Below are positions 1 to 7,536 of a stretch of DNA of 48,212 nucleotides, in pieces. The position numbers were made by a program, and so were the translations under genes. The notes under the pieces are model-generated. The model was given only the letters and a program-made list of their open reading frames with translations. It was not told the DNA's origin and did not search any database. Origin of the DNA: Oscillospiraceae bacterium (GTDB lineage Bacteria > Bacillota > Clostridia > Oscillospirales > Acutalibacteraceae); contig SVON01000012.1 of NCBI GenBank assembly GCA_015066365.1, positions 1-48,212 of the forward strand, read 5' to 3'. The first letter of the stretch is position 1. Each line of letters starts with the position of its first letter.

Positions 1-17
1 ATCAAACTCTCAAAAAT
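1..17 (-). rRNA. rrs: 16S rRNA, first bases of the 5' end (partial)
   Basis: Read on the minus strand, the window edge gives TTTTTGAGAGTTTGAT, the conserved beginning of bacterial 16S rRNA. The gene runs leftward out of the window, so only about 15 bases are present. The exact 5' end is approximate. The upstream leader and promoter at 18-278 support the call. Confidence 0.85.
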
Positions 18-243
18 GGTATTAACACAACCTCGAAGGCTGTACTAATCAAGTTTTGAGTTTGTAACTCATGACGCTCTTTGGCGTCTGTGTTGGCAAT
101 AATCTCTCATTGCCGGATTCTTCTCATTCTGAGTAAGAATTAACGGGTATTGTGTGTGTTTTCGTTCTGTCTTACACTGTTTAATTTTCAAGGTCCTTGC
201 GCTGTAGCTGAAACCGCACTAAGGTGCCGTTTTGTGCGACAGC
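18..243 (-). other. rRNA operon leader
   Basis: Transcribed spacer between the rRNA promoter and 16S. It contains a CTTGAAAATTAAACAGTG segment, a type common in clostridial rRNA leaders, and short hairpins (around 67-87 and 119-140) that could take part in processing or antitermination. No ORF is seen. The remainder up to 327 is AT-rich DNA upstream of the promoter with no gene. Confidence 0.6.
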
Positions 244-249
244 CCTGCT

Positions 250-278
250 ATCATACCACTACACCTTCCATTTGTCAA
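250..278 (-). promoter_or_regulatory. rRNA operon promoter (sigma-A type)
   Basis: On the minus strand a perfect TTGACA (-35, 273-278) and TATGAT (-10, 250-255) are separated by exactly 17 bp. An A/T-rich stretch lies just upstream (about 280-320), as expected for an UP element. Transcription would start near 243. Confidence 0.85.
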
Positions 279-327
279 CACTTTTTTTAATATTTTTGGA
301 AAGTTTTCTCATTAAATTTTGATATAC

Positions 328-356
328 AAAAACAGCCCCCGAAAATCGGGGGCTGT
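328..356 (-). terminator. Rho-independent terminator of trpB
   Basis: The stem AACAGCCCCC / GGGGGCTGTT (331-356) with a short loop is followed on the minus strand by a T-run, directly after the trpB stop codon. Confidence 0.85.
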
Positions 357-367
357 TCTGCTAAAAA

Positions 368-1585
368 TTAACGAATCCCGTACTTTTCGATGATATAATC
401 CATATCCTTGTCGCCACGACCGGACAGATTGATCAGCACCGAGCCTTTACCCATCTTCTTGGCCAGCTTGATGCCGTAGGCCACCGCGTGGGCACTCTCG
501 ATGGCGGGGATGATGCCCTCCAGACGAGCCAGCTCATAAAACGCGTCGATGGTATCCTCGTCGTTGATGACGTCGTACTTGACGCGGCCCAGGGTGTGCA
601 GGAAGGCGTGCTCCGGACCGGAGGAGGGATAGTCCAGACCAGACGCCACCGAATACACCGGGGCGGGGTCGCCGTTCTCATCCTTCAGCATAATGCTGTT
701 AAAGCCGTGCATCACACCCTCGGTGCCGTACTGCAGAGAGGCGGCGTGGTCGCCCAGGGCGGTACCGCGGCCCAGCGGCTCGATGCCGTAGATGTCCACC
801 GGGTCATTGAGGAAGCCGGAGAAGAAGCCGGCGGCGTTGGAGCCACCGCCCACGCAGGCCACGATGGCATCTGGCAGGTGACCGGTCATATCCAGGAACT
901 GAGCGCGGGCCTCCTCGCCCACCACGTGCTGAAAATCCCGCACCATCATCGGGAAGGGATGGGGGCCCACCACCGAGCCGATGCAGTAGATGCAGTCCTT
1001 ATATTCCTTCGCGTAAGCGGCAAAGGCGGCGTCCACCGCCTCCTTCAGCGTAGCCTGACCGGCGGTGACCTCCACCACGTTGGCACCCAGGATCTTCATC
1101 CGGGCTACGTTGGGGGCCTGCTTTTTGATGTCCTCGGTGCCCATATAGATGTCGCACTCCATACCGAAATAGGCGGCGGCGGTGGCCATGGCCACGCCGT
1201 GCTGACCGGCACCGGTCTCGGCGATCACCTTTTTCTTGCCCATATACTTAGCCAGCAGCACCTCGCCCATACAGTGGTTGAGCTTGTGAGCACCGGTGTG
1301 GTTCAGATCCTCCCGCTTGACGTACAGCTGGACGTTGCCCAGCTTATTGGACAGACGCTCCAGATGGCTGACCGGGGTGGGACGACCCTGGAACTCCTTG
1401 CGAATGCGGCGCAGCTCCGCGATAAACTGGCGGGACTGAGCGATGGTGAAATAGGCGGTGGAAATCTCCTCCATCGCCGCCTTCAGCTCCTCACTGATAT
1501 ACGCGCCACCATAGGGGCCGAAGTAACCCTTGTCGTCGGGGTAATTCTTAAAATAGGTTTCAAAATCAACGCCGTTGAGAATCAT
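368..1585 (-). CDS. trpB: Tryptophan synthase beta chain
   Basis: PLP enzyme that condenses indole with L-serine to tryptophan, normally the beta subunit of the TrpA2B2 complex. The 405-residue product matches the usual TrpB1 length (about 400). The PLP lysine is K101 in HTGAHKLNH, and the phosphate-binding glycine loop is [10 protein letters not shown]. The ATG start has an AGGAGGA ribosome-binding site. The gene stands alone: no trpA, trpC or trpE is nearby, so it may salvage indole or partner a distant TrpA. It has its own promoter, a structured leader with a small ORF (1623-1727) and a terminator. The KLNH after the PLP lysine differs from the usual KINN/KTNQ but stays in family character. 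Confidence 0.95.
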   Translation of the reverse strand: MILNGVDFETYFKNYPDDKGYFGPYGGAYISEELKAAMEEISTAYFTIAQSRQFIAELRRIRKEFQGRPTPVSHLERLSNKLGNVQLYVKREDLNHTGAHKLNHCMGEVLLAKYMGKKKVIAETGAGQHGVAMATAAAYFGMECDIYMGTEDIKKQAPNVARMKILGANVVEVTAGQATLKEAVDAAFAAYAKEYKDCIYCIGSVVGPHPFPMMVRDFQHVVGEEARAQFLDMTGHLPDAIVACVGGGSNAAGFFSGFLNDPVDIYGIEPLGRGTALGDHAASLQYGTEGVMHGFNSIMLKDENGDPAPVYSVASGLDYPSSGPEHAFLHTLGRVKYDVINDEDTIDAFYELARLEGIIPAIESAHAVAYGIKLAKKMGKGSVLINLSGRGDKDMDYIIEKYGIR

Positions 1586-1622
1586 AACAAAGTCCTCCTA
1601 TATATAAAAAGGTAATAATTAT

Positions 1623-1727
1623 TTAATAGCGCGCGGATACCCTCCGCTGCGCGCAAATACGACGGCTTTGCCATCGCATTCTATCGGCTTCAGCTCTGTT
1701 GAAGCCGCACCATCGAGGAAGACCCAT
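1623..1727 (-). CDS. Possible 34-residue leader peptide upstream of trpB
   Basis: A small ORF starts with ATG at 1727, eight bases after an AAAGGAG ribosome-binding site, and stops 37 bases before trpB. It contains two Trp codons (residues 6 and 19). The same RNA can form a closing stem GCGGATAC/GTATCCGC enclosing hairpins CGGCTTCA/TGAAGCCG and CGATGGC/GCCGTCG. A translated Trp-containing leader ahead of trpB suggests ribosome-mediated control, but the Trp codons are not adjacent and no classic terminator lies between it and trpB. It could equally be chance coding in a structured RNA leader. Confidence 0.35.
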   Translation of the reverse strand: MGLPRWCGFNRAEADRMRWQSRRICAQRRVSARY

Positions 1728-1757
1728 CGTATCCGCTCCTTTCGCCTTAATCAACAG

Positions 1758-1792
1758 AAAACTCCCGCCCCAATGGGACAGGAGTTTTGGGG
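1758..1792 (-). terminator. Hairpin between the ABC-F gene and trpB: terminator or attenuator
   Basis: The stem AAAACTCC (1758-1765) / GGAGTTTT (1781-1788) ends in a short T-run on the minus strand and lies just after the ABC-F stop. An alternative stem CCCCAA (1768-1773) / TTGGGG (1787-1792) competes with it. Since the trpB promoter lies upstream of this hairpin, it is both a possible ABC-F terminator and an early element of the trpB leader. Confidence 0.6.
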
Positions 1793-1800
1793 TTATTGAT

Positions 1801-1829
1801 AGTTTAGCACTTTAAAGCGGCATTGTCAA
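1801..1829 (-). promoter_or_regulatory. Probable trpB promoter, overlapping the ABC-F stop codon
   Basis: On the minus strand TTGACA (1824-1829) and TAAACT (1801-1806) are separated by 17 bp. The -35 hexamer contains the TGA stop of the upstream ABC-F gene. The start site would be near 1794, ahead of the alternative hairpins. Confidence 0.65.
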
Positions 1830-3745
1830 CTGTTTTCTGCGGTGATTTCTTCCAGTTCCAGTTGCCCGGTTTCCCATTGTTCCATCGCCGCCGTCAGCGC
1901 CTCGTTTTTCTCGTCCAACTCAGCAGTAAGGGCGGTGAGCAATTCATAATCCGCCGCCGTGGCAGGGTCCTCCAGCCGGGCAGACAGAGCGGCGATCTCC
2001 TCCTCCAGAGCGGTCACCGTTTCCTCCGCCCGACGGACGGCGGTGGTCAGCTTGCGGATGGTGCTCTCCCGCTCCTTGCGGAGTTTGTAGTCATTCACCT
2101 TCACCGGTTTTTCAGCGGGGGCGGGAGCGGTCGTCTGCACCATCTGCCGGTGCAGGGCGGCGTAGGCCTCGTAATCGTTGCCCACGGTGACTAAGCCCTC
2201 CGGGGTAAGATTCACCACCCGGCTGGCCATCTTATTGATAAAGTAGCGATCGTGGGACACCGCCAGGATGGTGCCCTCGTAGTCCTTGAGGGCATCCTCC
2301 AACGCTTCGCGGGAGGCGATATCCAGGTGGTTGGTGGGCTCGTCCAGTAGCAGCAAATTATCCCCCGCCAGCATCAGCTTCAGCAGCAATAGACGGGCTC
2401 GCTCACCGCCGGACATAACGCCGATGGGCTTGAACACCTCTTCGCCCCGGAACAAAAAGGCCGCCAGAGCGCACCGCAGTTCGGTCTCGGTCTTTTGCGG
2501 GTAGGTGTCCCAGATCTCCTGCAAGGCGGTCTTGCTGCTGTCCAGACCCTGCTGTACCTGGTCATAGTAGCCGAAGGAAACCTTGGCACCGGGGCGCACA
2601 AAGCCGCTGTCCGGGGACAAACGGTCAGAGAAAATCTTCAGCAGCGTCGTTTTTCCGCACCCGTTAGGTCCTAAGAGGAACAAACGCTCCCCCCGGCGCA
2701 GATCCAGATTTACATCCCGGAACAGGGGGCGGTCAAAGGCTTTGGAGAGTCCCTCCGCCACCAGCACCTCGTTGCCGCTGACCATCTGGATGTCAAAGGT
2801 AAATTTAATGGTGGCGTTATCCTTTTCCGGATCCACCAGATCCTCCCGCAGCCGGTCCACCCGCTTTTGGCGGCTTTCCGCCTGCTTGATGCTTTTCTCC
2901 CGGTTCCATTGTTTCAGCAGGGTGATGTTTTCCTCGATGTGGCGAATCTCCTGCATAGCGGTTTTATAGTGCTTAAGCTCGATCTCTCGATCCTTTTTCC
3001 GCTTTTCCTTATGATAGGAATAGTTGCCGGCGGTGTCGTAGATCCTGCCGTTTTTCAGCTCGATGGTGCGGGTGGTGACCTTGTCCAGGAAATAGCGGTC
3101 GTGAGAGATGACCACCACCGCGCCGTTGTACTCCTGCAGGTATTCCTCCAGCCACTCCACCGAGGGGATGTCCAGGTGGTTGGTGGGCTCGTCCAACAGC
3201 AGCAGATTGGTCTGAGCCAACAGCAAACGACCCATAGCCGCCTTGCTCCGCTGACCACCGGACAGTACCCCCACCGGGGTGGTAAACGCGCTCTCCGGGA
3301 AACCCAGCCCCAGCAGCGTGGCCCGCACCCGACTCTTGTAATAAAGGCCGCCCATATCCTCGAACTTCTCCCGCAGGGTGTGCTGACGTTCTAACAGCTC
3401 CGGGGTGGGGTTGCCTTGGGATAGCTGGACGTTGACGGTGGCCAGCTCCTGCTCCACCGCCATCACCGGGGCGAACACACTCTGCACCTCGTCAAACAGG
3501 GTGCGGGTGGCGTCCCGGCAGGTGTGCTGCTCCATATAGCCGATGACGGTATCCCGGTATTTGACCAACGCGCCGCCGTCATAGGACTCCTCGCCGGTGA
3601 GGATGCGCATCAGGGTGGATTTGCCACAGCCGTTATCCCCCACCAGCCCGATCTTATCCCGGTCGCCGATCTCAAAGGAAAGACCGGTGAACAGAGCCCG
3701 CTCACCAAAGTATTTATCCAGTTGTTGTATCGCTAACCGGGCCAC
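1826..3745 (-). CDS. ABC-F family ATP-binding protein (Uup/YdiF-like)
   Basis: Soluble twin-ATPase protein without membrane segments; ABC-F proteins act on the ribosome in translation or antibiotic protection. Two ATPase domains are visible: Walker A GDNGCGKST near the N terminus and GPNGCGKTT around residue 355, signatures LSGGQRSK and MSGGERAR, and LLLDEPTNHLD in both halves. A basic interdomain linker (about residues 240-310) and a Glu-rich C-terminal coiled coil (about 560-639) give the Uup/YdiF layout. The start is GTG at 3745, nine bases after GAGGAGGTGA. This looks like a housekeeping ABC-F; no drug-resistance context is seen. Confidence 0.9.
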   Translation of the reverse strand: MARLAIQQLDKYFGERALFTGLSFEIGDRDKIGLVGDNGCGKSTLMRILTGEESYDGGALVKYRDTVIGYMEQHTCRDATRTLFDEVQSVFAPVMAVEQELATVNVQLSQGNPTPELLERQHTLREKFEDMGGLYYKSRVRATLLGLGFPESAFTTPVGVLSGGQRSKAAMGRLLLAQTNLLLLDEPTNHLDIPSVEWLEEYLQEYNGAVVVISHDRYFLDKVTTRTIELKNGRIYDTAGNYSYHKEKRKKDREIELKHYKTAMQEIRHIEENITLLKQWNREKSIKQAESRQKRVDRLREDLVDPEKDNATIKFTFDIQMVSGNEVLVAEGLSKAFDRPLFRDVNLDLRRGERLFLLGPNGCGKTTLLKIFSDRLSPDSGFVRPGAKVSFGYYDQVQQGLDSSKTALQEIWDTYPQKTETELRCALAAFLFRGEEVFKPIGVMSGGERARLLLLKLMLAGDNLLLLDEPTNHLDIASREALEDALKDYEGTILAVSHDRYFINKMASRVVNLTPEGLVTVGNDYEAYAALHRQMVQTTAPAPAEKPVKVNDYKLRKERESTIRKLTTAVRRAEETVTALEEEIAALSARLEDPATAADYELLTALTAELDEKNEALTAAMEQWETGQLELEEITAENS

Positions 3746-3765
3746 CGGCTCACCTCCTCAAAGCA

Positions 3766-3794
3766 ACAGCCGTTTACCGAGGGTAAACGGCTGT
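3766..3794 (-). terminator. Strong hairpin between nrdR and the ABC-F gene
   Basis: A 13-bp perfect stem ACAGCCGTTTACC / GGTAAACGGCTGT with a 3-base loop follows the nrdR stop. The following T-run is weak, so termination may be partial and some read-through into the ABC-F gene is possible. Confidence 0.6.
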
Positions 3795-3802
3795 GAAAAC
3801 AC

Positions 3803-4264
3803 TTATTTTTCTTCCTCTTCCATCAGTTTGCGGATGGCGTCGTGGAAGGACTGGATGTCCTTGAACTGGCGGTACACCGAAGCAAAACGGATATAGGCCA
3901 CGTCGTCGATGCCCATCAGCTGCTCCATCACGTATTCGCCGATCTTGTGGGTGGAAACCTCCCGCTCCAAGCTGTTCTGGATCTGGACTTCGATGTCGTC
4001 CACCGCCTTCTCCAACCGGTCCAGAGATACCGGCCGCTTTTCGCAGGCGCGGAGCAGACCGCTGAGCACCTTGTTGCGATCAAAGGACTCGCGGGACTTA
4101 TCCTTCTTGACCACCACGATGGGCAGGCTCTCCACAATCTCATAGGTGGTGAACCGCTTGCCGCACTGGATGCACTCCCGGCGACGGCGGATGCGGCTAT
4201 CCTCGTCGGTGGGACGGGAATCAATCACCCGGCTGTCGGTGTATCCGCAAAAAGGACATTTCAT
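3803..4264 (-). CDS. nrdR: Transcriptional repressor NrdR
   Basis: Zinc-ribbon/ATP-cone repressor of ribonucleotide reductase genes that senses ATP/dATP. The 153 residues match the family length. The N-terminal zinc ribbon shows C3-P-F-C6 and C31-I-Q-C34 with the basic stretch RIRRRREC between. The ATP-cone begins around residue 48 ([20 protein letters not shown]). A ribosome-binding site AAGGGGG precedes the ATG. It has its own promoter at 4325-4353. No ribonucleotide reductase gene is in the window, so its targets lie elsewhere. Confidence 0.95.
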   Translation of the reverse strand: MKCPFCGYTDSRVIDSRPTDEDSRIRRRRECIQCGKRFTTYEIVESLPIVVVKKDKSRESFDRNKVLSGLLRACEKRPVSLDRLEKAVDDIEVQIQNSLEREVSTHKIGEYVMEQLMGIDDVAYIRFASVYRQFKDIQSFHDAIRKLMEEEEK

Positions 4265-4324
4265 CGTAGGTACCCCCTTAAAATGTGGTCGGCAACGGTA
4301 AAAATTGCCTTTAACATACTATAT

Positions 4325-4353
4325 ATTGTAACATAGTCCGATTTCAAATGCAA
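4325..4353 (-). promoter_or_regulatory. nrdR promoter
   Basis: TTGCAT (4348-4353) and TACAAT (4325-4330) on the minus strand with a 17-bp spacer, about 60 bases ahead of the nrdR start. Confidence 0.7.
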
Positions 4354-4360
4354 GAATTTT

Positions 4361-4606
4361 TTACAGGACCGTTCCGGCCACCTCTTCGATGTAATCCGTC
4401 ACCAACTCCGCATAGTGACAGCGCTCCGGTTGCGCCCTCTGCAGCCGCGCCACCAAACGGCGCACCACCGCAGCATCTACGTCCACGTCCGACCAGGTCC
4501 AAACGCGCCCGTCCCGGCAGCGCACCCGCACCCCATACACCGGCAAGCCTTCCGCCCCCGGGGTAGTGCAGGTGCTCTGTATCAGCTCCCATTGTTCCTC
4601 TTCCAC
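4361..4606 (-). CDS. Small DUF6514-like protein
   Basis: Small soluble protein of 81 residues from a GTG start at 4606, or 89 from an ATG at 4630. The GTG is preferred because AGGTGG lies seven bases before it, whereas the ATG lies only about 5 bases after the predicted transcription start and has no ribosome-binding site. The segment YGVRVRCRDGRVWTWSDVDVD followed by a helix with Cys-His near the end resembles DUF6514, a small family of unknown function in Clostridia. No catalytic motif is seen. Family assignment is by resemblance only. Confidence 0.7.
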   Translation of the reverse strand: MEEEQWELIQSTCTTPGAEGLPVYGVRVRCRDGRVWTWSDVDVDAAVVRRLVARLQRAQPERCHYAELVTDYIEEVAGTVL

Positions 4607-4641
4607 CGACCCACCACCTATATGTGCCATTTATGCACGTA

Positions 4642-4670
4642 AGTGTACTACATCTGGTGGGGTTTGTCAA
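4642..4670 (-). promoter_or_regulatory. Promoter of the DUF6514-like gene
   Basis: TTGACA (4665-4670) and TACACT (4642-4647) on the minus strand with 17-bp spacing. The expected start near 4635 leaves almost no leader before the upstream ATG, supporting the internal GTG start or a leaderless mRNA. Confidence 0.75.
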
Positions 4671-4707
4671 TAGCAATCGGTAAAGCCAGAGAAAAAATGC
4701 GCAATTA

Positions 4708-5307
4708 TCAGATCCAGATTACCACAAACTGGCACCATTCGCTGAAGATATAGGTCAGCACCAGTGCCTGGCAGAGCATCATCACCGGCAGACCCACCAT
4801 AAACTTGAGGTAGCGGGTCTTGTGGCGAATGACGCACATGGTCAGCAGCATCGCAAAGGCACCGCCGATGGCGCCCAGGAACATCAACCACGCCTCCGGC
4901 ACACGCCAGCTTCCCCGCTGGGCGCTCTTTTTATCCCAGTTGGTGGCCGCTGCCGCTATAATGTTGATGACGGCAAACACCGCCACCACCATAGACAGTT
5001 GCAGGCTAAAGTAGTAGTTGTAAATGGGCCCAAACTTGAGCGCAATCGCCATCGCTCCGGCGTGGAGCAGCATCATCAACGGAAAGCCGTATTTGAAAAT
5101 CACGTAGCGGGTCTTATGGCGCATCTTCCACATAGCAATATACATAGGCAACGCACCACCGGCCAAACCCAGCAAGAACAGCCACAGCTCCGAGATGCGT
5201 TTGCCTCTGTTTTGGGCGCGTTTTTTATCCAACATCAGCAGGGCCACACCGGCCGCACCAAACAGCGCAAATAGCAACAACAAAAGCCACCACGGCATAT
5301 AAATCAT
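4708..5307 (-). CDS. Membrane protein with two DUF1294 repeats
   Basis: Integral membrane protein of 199 residues. It contains two copies of a DUF1294-like unit: each has a hydrophobic helix, then DKKRAQ.../DKKSAQ... with basic residues, an E-LW/EAWL helix with GGA, and a conserved RHKTRY loop (copy 1 near residues 63-68, copy 2 near 164-169). DUF1294 proteins are usually about 85-110 residues with one unit, so this is an internal duplication or fusion. The ATG start follows GAGGAG. Function unknown. Its own promoter is at 5354-5383. Confidence 0.85.
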   Translation of the reverse strand: MIYMPWWLLLLLFALFGAAGVALLMLDKKRAQNRGKRISELWLFLLGLAGGALPMYIAMWKMRHKTRYVIFKYGFPLMMLLHAGAMAIALKFGPIYNYYFSLQLSMVVAVFAVINIIAAAATNWDKKSAQRGSWRVPEAWLMFLGAIGGAFAMLLTMCVIRHKTRYLKFMVGLPVMMLCQALVLTYIFSEWCQFVVIWI

Positions 5308-5353
5308 CGTTCATTTCTCCTCACTTGCTTGGATTAAGGTCATTTACCCGCTT

Positions 5354-5383
5354 ATTGTACCATCTTTCTCGGGTAAAAGTAAA
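5354..5383 (-). promoter_or_regulatory. Promoter of the double-DUF1294 gene
   Basis: TTTACT (5378-5383) and TACAAT (5354-5359) on the minus strand, spacer 18 bp. Confidence 0.5.
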
Positions 5384-5418
5384 GAGGTTTTTACTAAAAT
5401 GTACCAGCATCTTTCCTC

Positions 5419-5447
5419 TTGACCTTTTTTGTCTTTTCCTGTAGAAT
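5419..5447 (+). promoter_or_regulatory. Promoter of the dockerin glucosaminidase gene
   Basis: TTGACC (5419-5424) and TAGAAT (5442-5447) with a 17-bp spacer, about 65 bases ahead of the start codon. Confidence 0.7.
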
Positions 5448-5512
5448 AACAATATATAGTGGAATAATAGGATTTTTTACTAAAGCACCCCAAAAGAAAG
5501 GAGGTTACCGCT

Positions 5513-7507
5513 ATGCTGCGCCGCTGTTTTATTCTGTTACTGTGCCTATGCCTGCTGGCCGGCATTACGCCGATGATGGTATCCGCCGCCGACGTGACCG
5601 GCACCGTCTATGGTCTGGACAGTGGCAGCAAACTCTATGTGCGCAAATCCGCCAGCACCTCGGCCGAGGTGCTGGATAAACTAAGCAACGGCGACGTGGT
5701 CACCATCCTGGATGAGGTAACCTCCGGCGGCACCGCTTGGTATAAGGTGCACACCGAAAGCGACGTGACCGGCTATTCCAGCGCCGAATACATCCGCAAA
5801 AACGTCGCCTACCAAACCGATAAAGAGTTTGAGGCCTATCTGACCCAGCAAAAGTTCCCGGAAACCTATAAGGTCAAGCTCCGCAAGCTGTGGGCCCAGC
5901 ACAAAAACTGGGTGTTCCAGGCGCAACACCTGTCCATGACCTGGGCCCAGGCGCTGGCGGAGGAAAACAAGCCGCTGAAAAACGGCATCACCAGCCCGGA
6001 GTCCTGGAAATCCATGGAGGAGGGTGCCTATAACTGGAAAAACGGCACCTATCTGGAGATCGACTCCGGCGGATGGGTGACCGCCGCCCCGGCGGTAGTG
6101 GCCTATTATATGGATCCCCGCAACTTTCTGGACGAGACCTACGTATTCCAGTTTGAGAACCTGCAATACTCTGCCGGTCAAACGGTGGAGGGGGTCAAGG
6201 CCATCCTGCCCGCCAAGCAGGAGAAATACGCCGAGGACCTGCTCAAGGCCGCCAAGGAGACCAAGGTCAGCGCCTATTTTCTGGCCACCCGTATGGCTCA
6301 GGAGGGCAGCAAGATCGACGGCACCTGGGTGGACCCGGACGGGGTCAGCTATAAGGGCTATTACAACTTCTTCAACTACGGTGCCTATGCCGGCAGTCAG
6401 CACGGTGCCTATCACGGCGCGGTGACCAACGGCGCCATCTACGCCAAAAAAGAGGGGTGGAACACCCCCTATAAGTGTCTGGTGGCCAGCGCAGAGAAGA
6501 TCGGCAACGGCTACATCAACAAGGGGCAAAACACCCTGTATTATCAGAAATTCAACGTGGCGGGGGAAAACCTCTACAACCACCAGTATATGTGTAACGT
6601 GCAGGCTCCCACCGCCGAGAGCAAGATCCGGGCCGACAGCGCCACCAACGCAGAGCTGGACAGCGCCCTGACCTTTATCATCCCGGTATACAAGGAGATG
6701 CCGGAGGCGGCCACCGTCCTGCCCGGCAAGACCGGTAACAACAACAACTTCCTGGACAAGCTCACCGCCAAAGGATGCACGCTGAACCCCACCTTTGACC
6801 GCTATACAATGGAGTATACCGGTCAGGTGGACGAGGCGGTGACCAGCGTACAGCTCACCGCCACCAAAAACGCCTCCGACGCCAAGGTGACCGGGGCGGG
6901 CACCGTCAGCCTCAAAAAAGGGGAGAACATCATCCCCGTGACGGTAACCGCCACCAGCGGTGAAAAGCGGGTGTATACCGTCACCATCCTGCGGGGCGAA
7001 CCCGACCCGGACAACCCCGGCACCACCAACCCGGACAACCCCTCCACCGGCGGCTCTACCGGCACCAATCCGCCGGCGAACCCCACCGTCACCGTCACCG
7101 GCGGCTATCATCTGAGGACGGCGGTCACCGGAGTGGAGCCGAACACCACCCCCGCCAACTTCCTCAAAAAGTTCACCGTCAAGCACGGCTCCGCCGCCCT
7201 CTATACCCGCGACGGAAAGAGCAAGAAGGACGGCTTGGTGGTCACCGGCGACGTACTGCGCATCTACAACGAGAACAAGGGGCTGTTTGCCAGCTATCCG
7301 GTGGTCATCTACGGTGACGCCAACGGCGACGGCAAGGTCAACTCCCAAGACCTGCGCCGCATCCAACGACACATCCTGGGGGTCGCCTCTGTAGAGGGTC
7401 CCTTCCTGGTGGCGGCAGACGCCAACCGGGACGACAAGGTCAACTCCCAAGACCTGCGCCGCACCCAGCGACACATCCTGAAGATTCTCGACACCCTGCA
7501 ACCCTAA
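5513..7507 (+). CDS. Secreted SH3b / glucosaminidase / cadherin-like / dockerin protein
   Basis: Exported 664-residue cell-wall hydrolase candidate. A signal peptide covers residues 1-26 (cleavage near VSAA). An SH3b domain follows (about 28-95), then a glucosaminidase-like catalytic region (about 120-385) with a candidate acidic residue in ATRMAQEGSK. A cadherin-like beta-sandwich lies at about 412-496, a Pro/Thr/Gly-rich linker follows, and a type I dockerin closes the protein (about 600-660) with two calcium loops, DANGDGKVNSQD and DANRDDKVNSQD. The ATG follows AGAAAGGAGG. The next gene, 29 bases downstream, encodes a cohesin-like membrane protein, suggesting that this enzyme is docked on the cell. 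The exact glycosidase family (GH73-like) is an inference. Confidence 0.88.
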   Translation: MLRRCFILLLCLCLLAGITPMMVSAADVTGTVYGLDSGSKLYVRKSASTSAEVLDKLSNGDVVTILDEVTSGGTAWYKVHTESDVTGYSSAEYIRKNVAYQTDKEFEAYLTQQKFPETYKVKLRKLWAQHKNWVFQAQHLSMTWAQALAEENKPLKNGITSPESWKSMEEGAYNWKNGTYLEIDSGGWVTAAPAVVAYYMDPRNFLDETYVFQFENLQYSAGQTVEGVKAILPAKQEKYAEDLLKAAKETKVSAYFLATRMAQEGSKIDGTWVDPDGVSYKGYYNFFNYGAYAGSQHGAYHGAVTNGAIYAKKEGWNTPYKCLVASAEKIGNGYINKGQNTLYYQKFNVAGENLYNHQYMCNVQAPTAESKIRADSATNAELDSALTFIIPVYKEMPEAATVLPGKTGNNNNFLDKLTAKGCTLNPTFDRYTMEYTGQVDEAVTSVQLTATKNASDAKVTGAGTVSLKKGENIIPVTVTATSGEKRVYTVTILRGEPDPDNPGTTNPDNPSTGGSTGTNPPANPTVTVTGGYHLRTAVTGVEPNTTPANFLKKFTVKHGSAALYTRDGKSKKDGLVVTGDVLRIYNENKGLFASYPVVIYGDANGDGKVNSQDLRRIQRHILGVASVEGPFLVAADANRDDKVNSQDLRRTQRHILKILDTLQP

Positions 7508-7536
7508 CGGGATAGCCCCAAAAAGGAGAATGCCTT

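Noticed and set aside
488-1615. Long plus-strand ORF opposite trpB
   Set aside because: Antisense shadow of trpB caused by GC-rich codon bias; no ribosome-binding site and no family resemblance.
1623-1740. T-box riboswitch ahead of trpB
   Set aside because: The conserved AGGGTGGNACCGCG antiterminator core is not present (only AGGGTATCCGCG) and the leader is too short for a full T-box with stem I.
5681-7501. 606-residue minus-strand ORF opposite the dockerin gene
   Set aside because: Low-complexity Gly/Val/His-rich composition typical of antisense GC-rich frames; the plus-strand gene has a signal peptide and clear domains.
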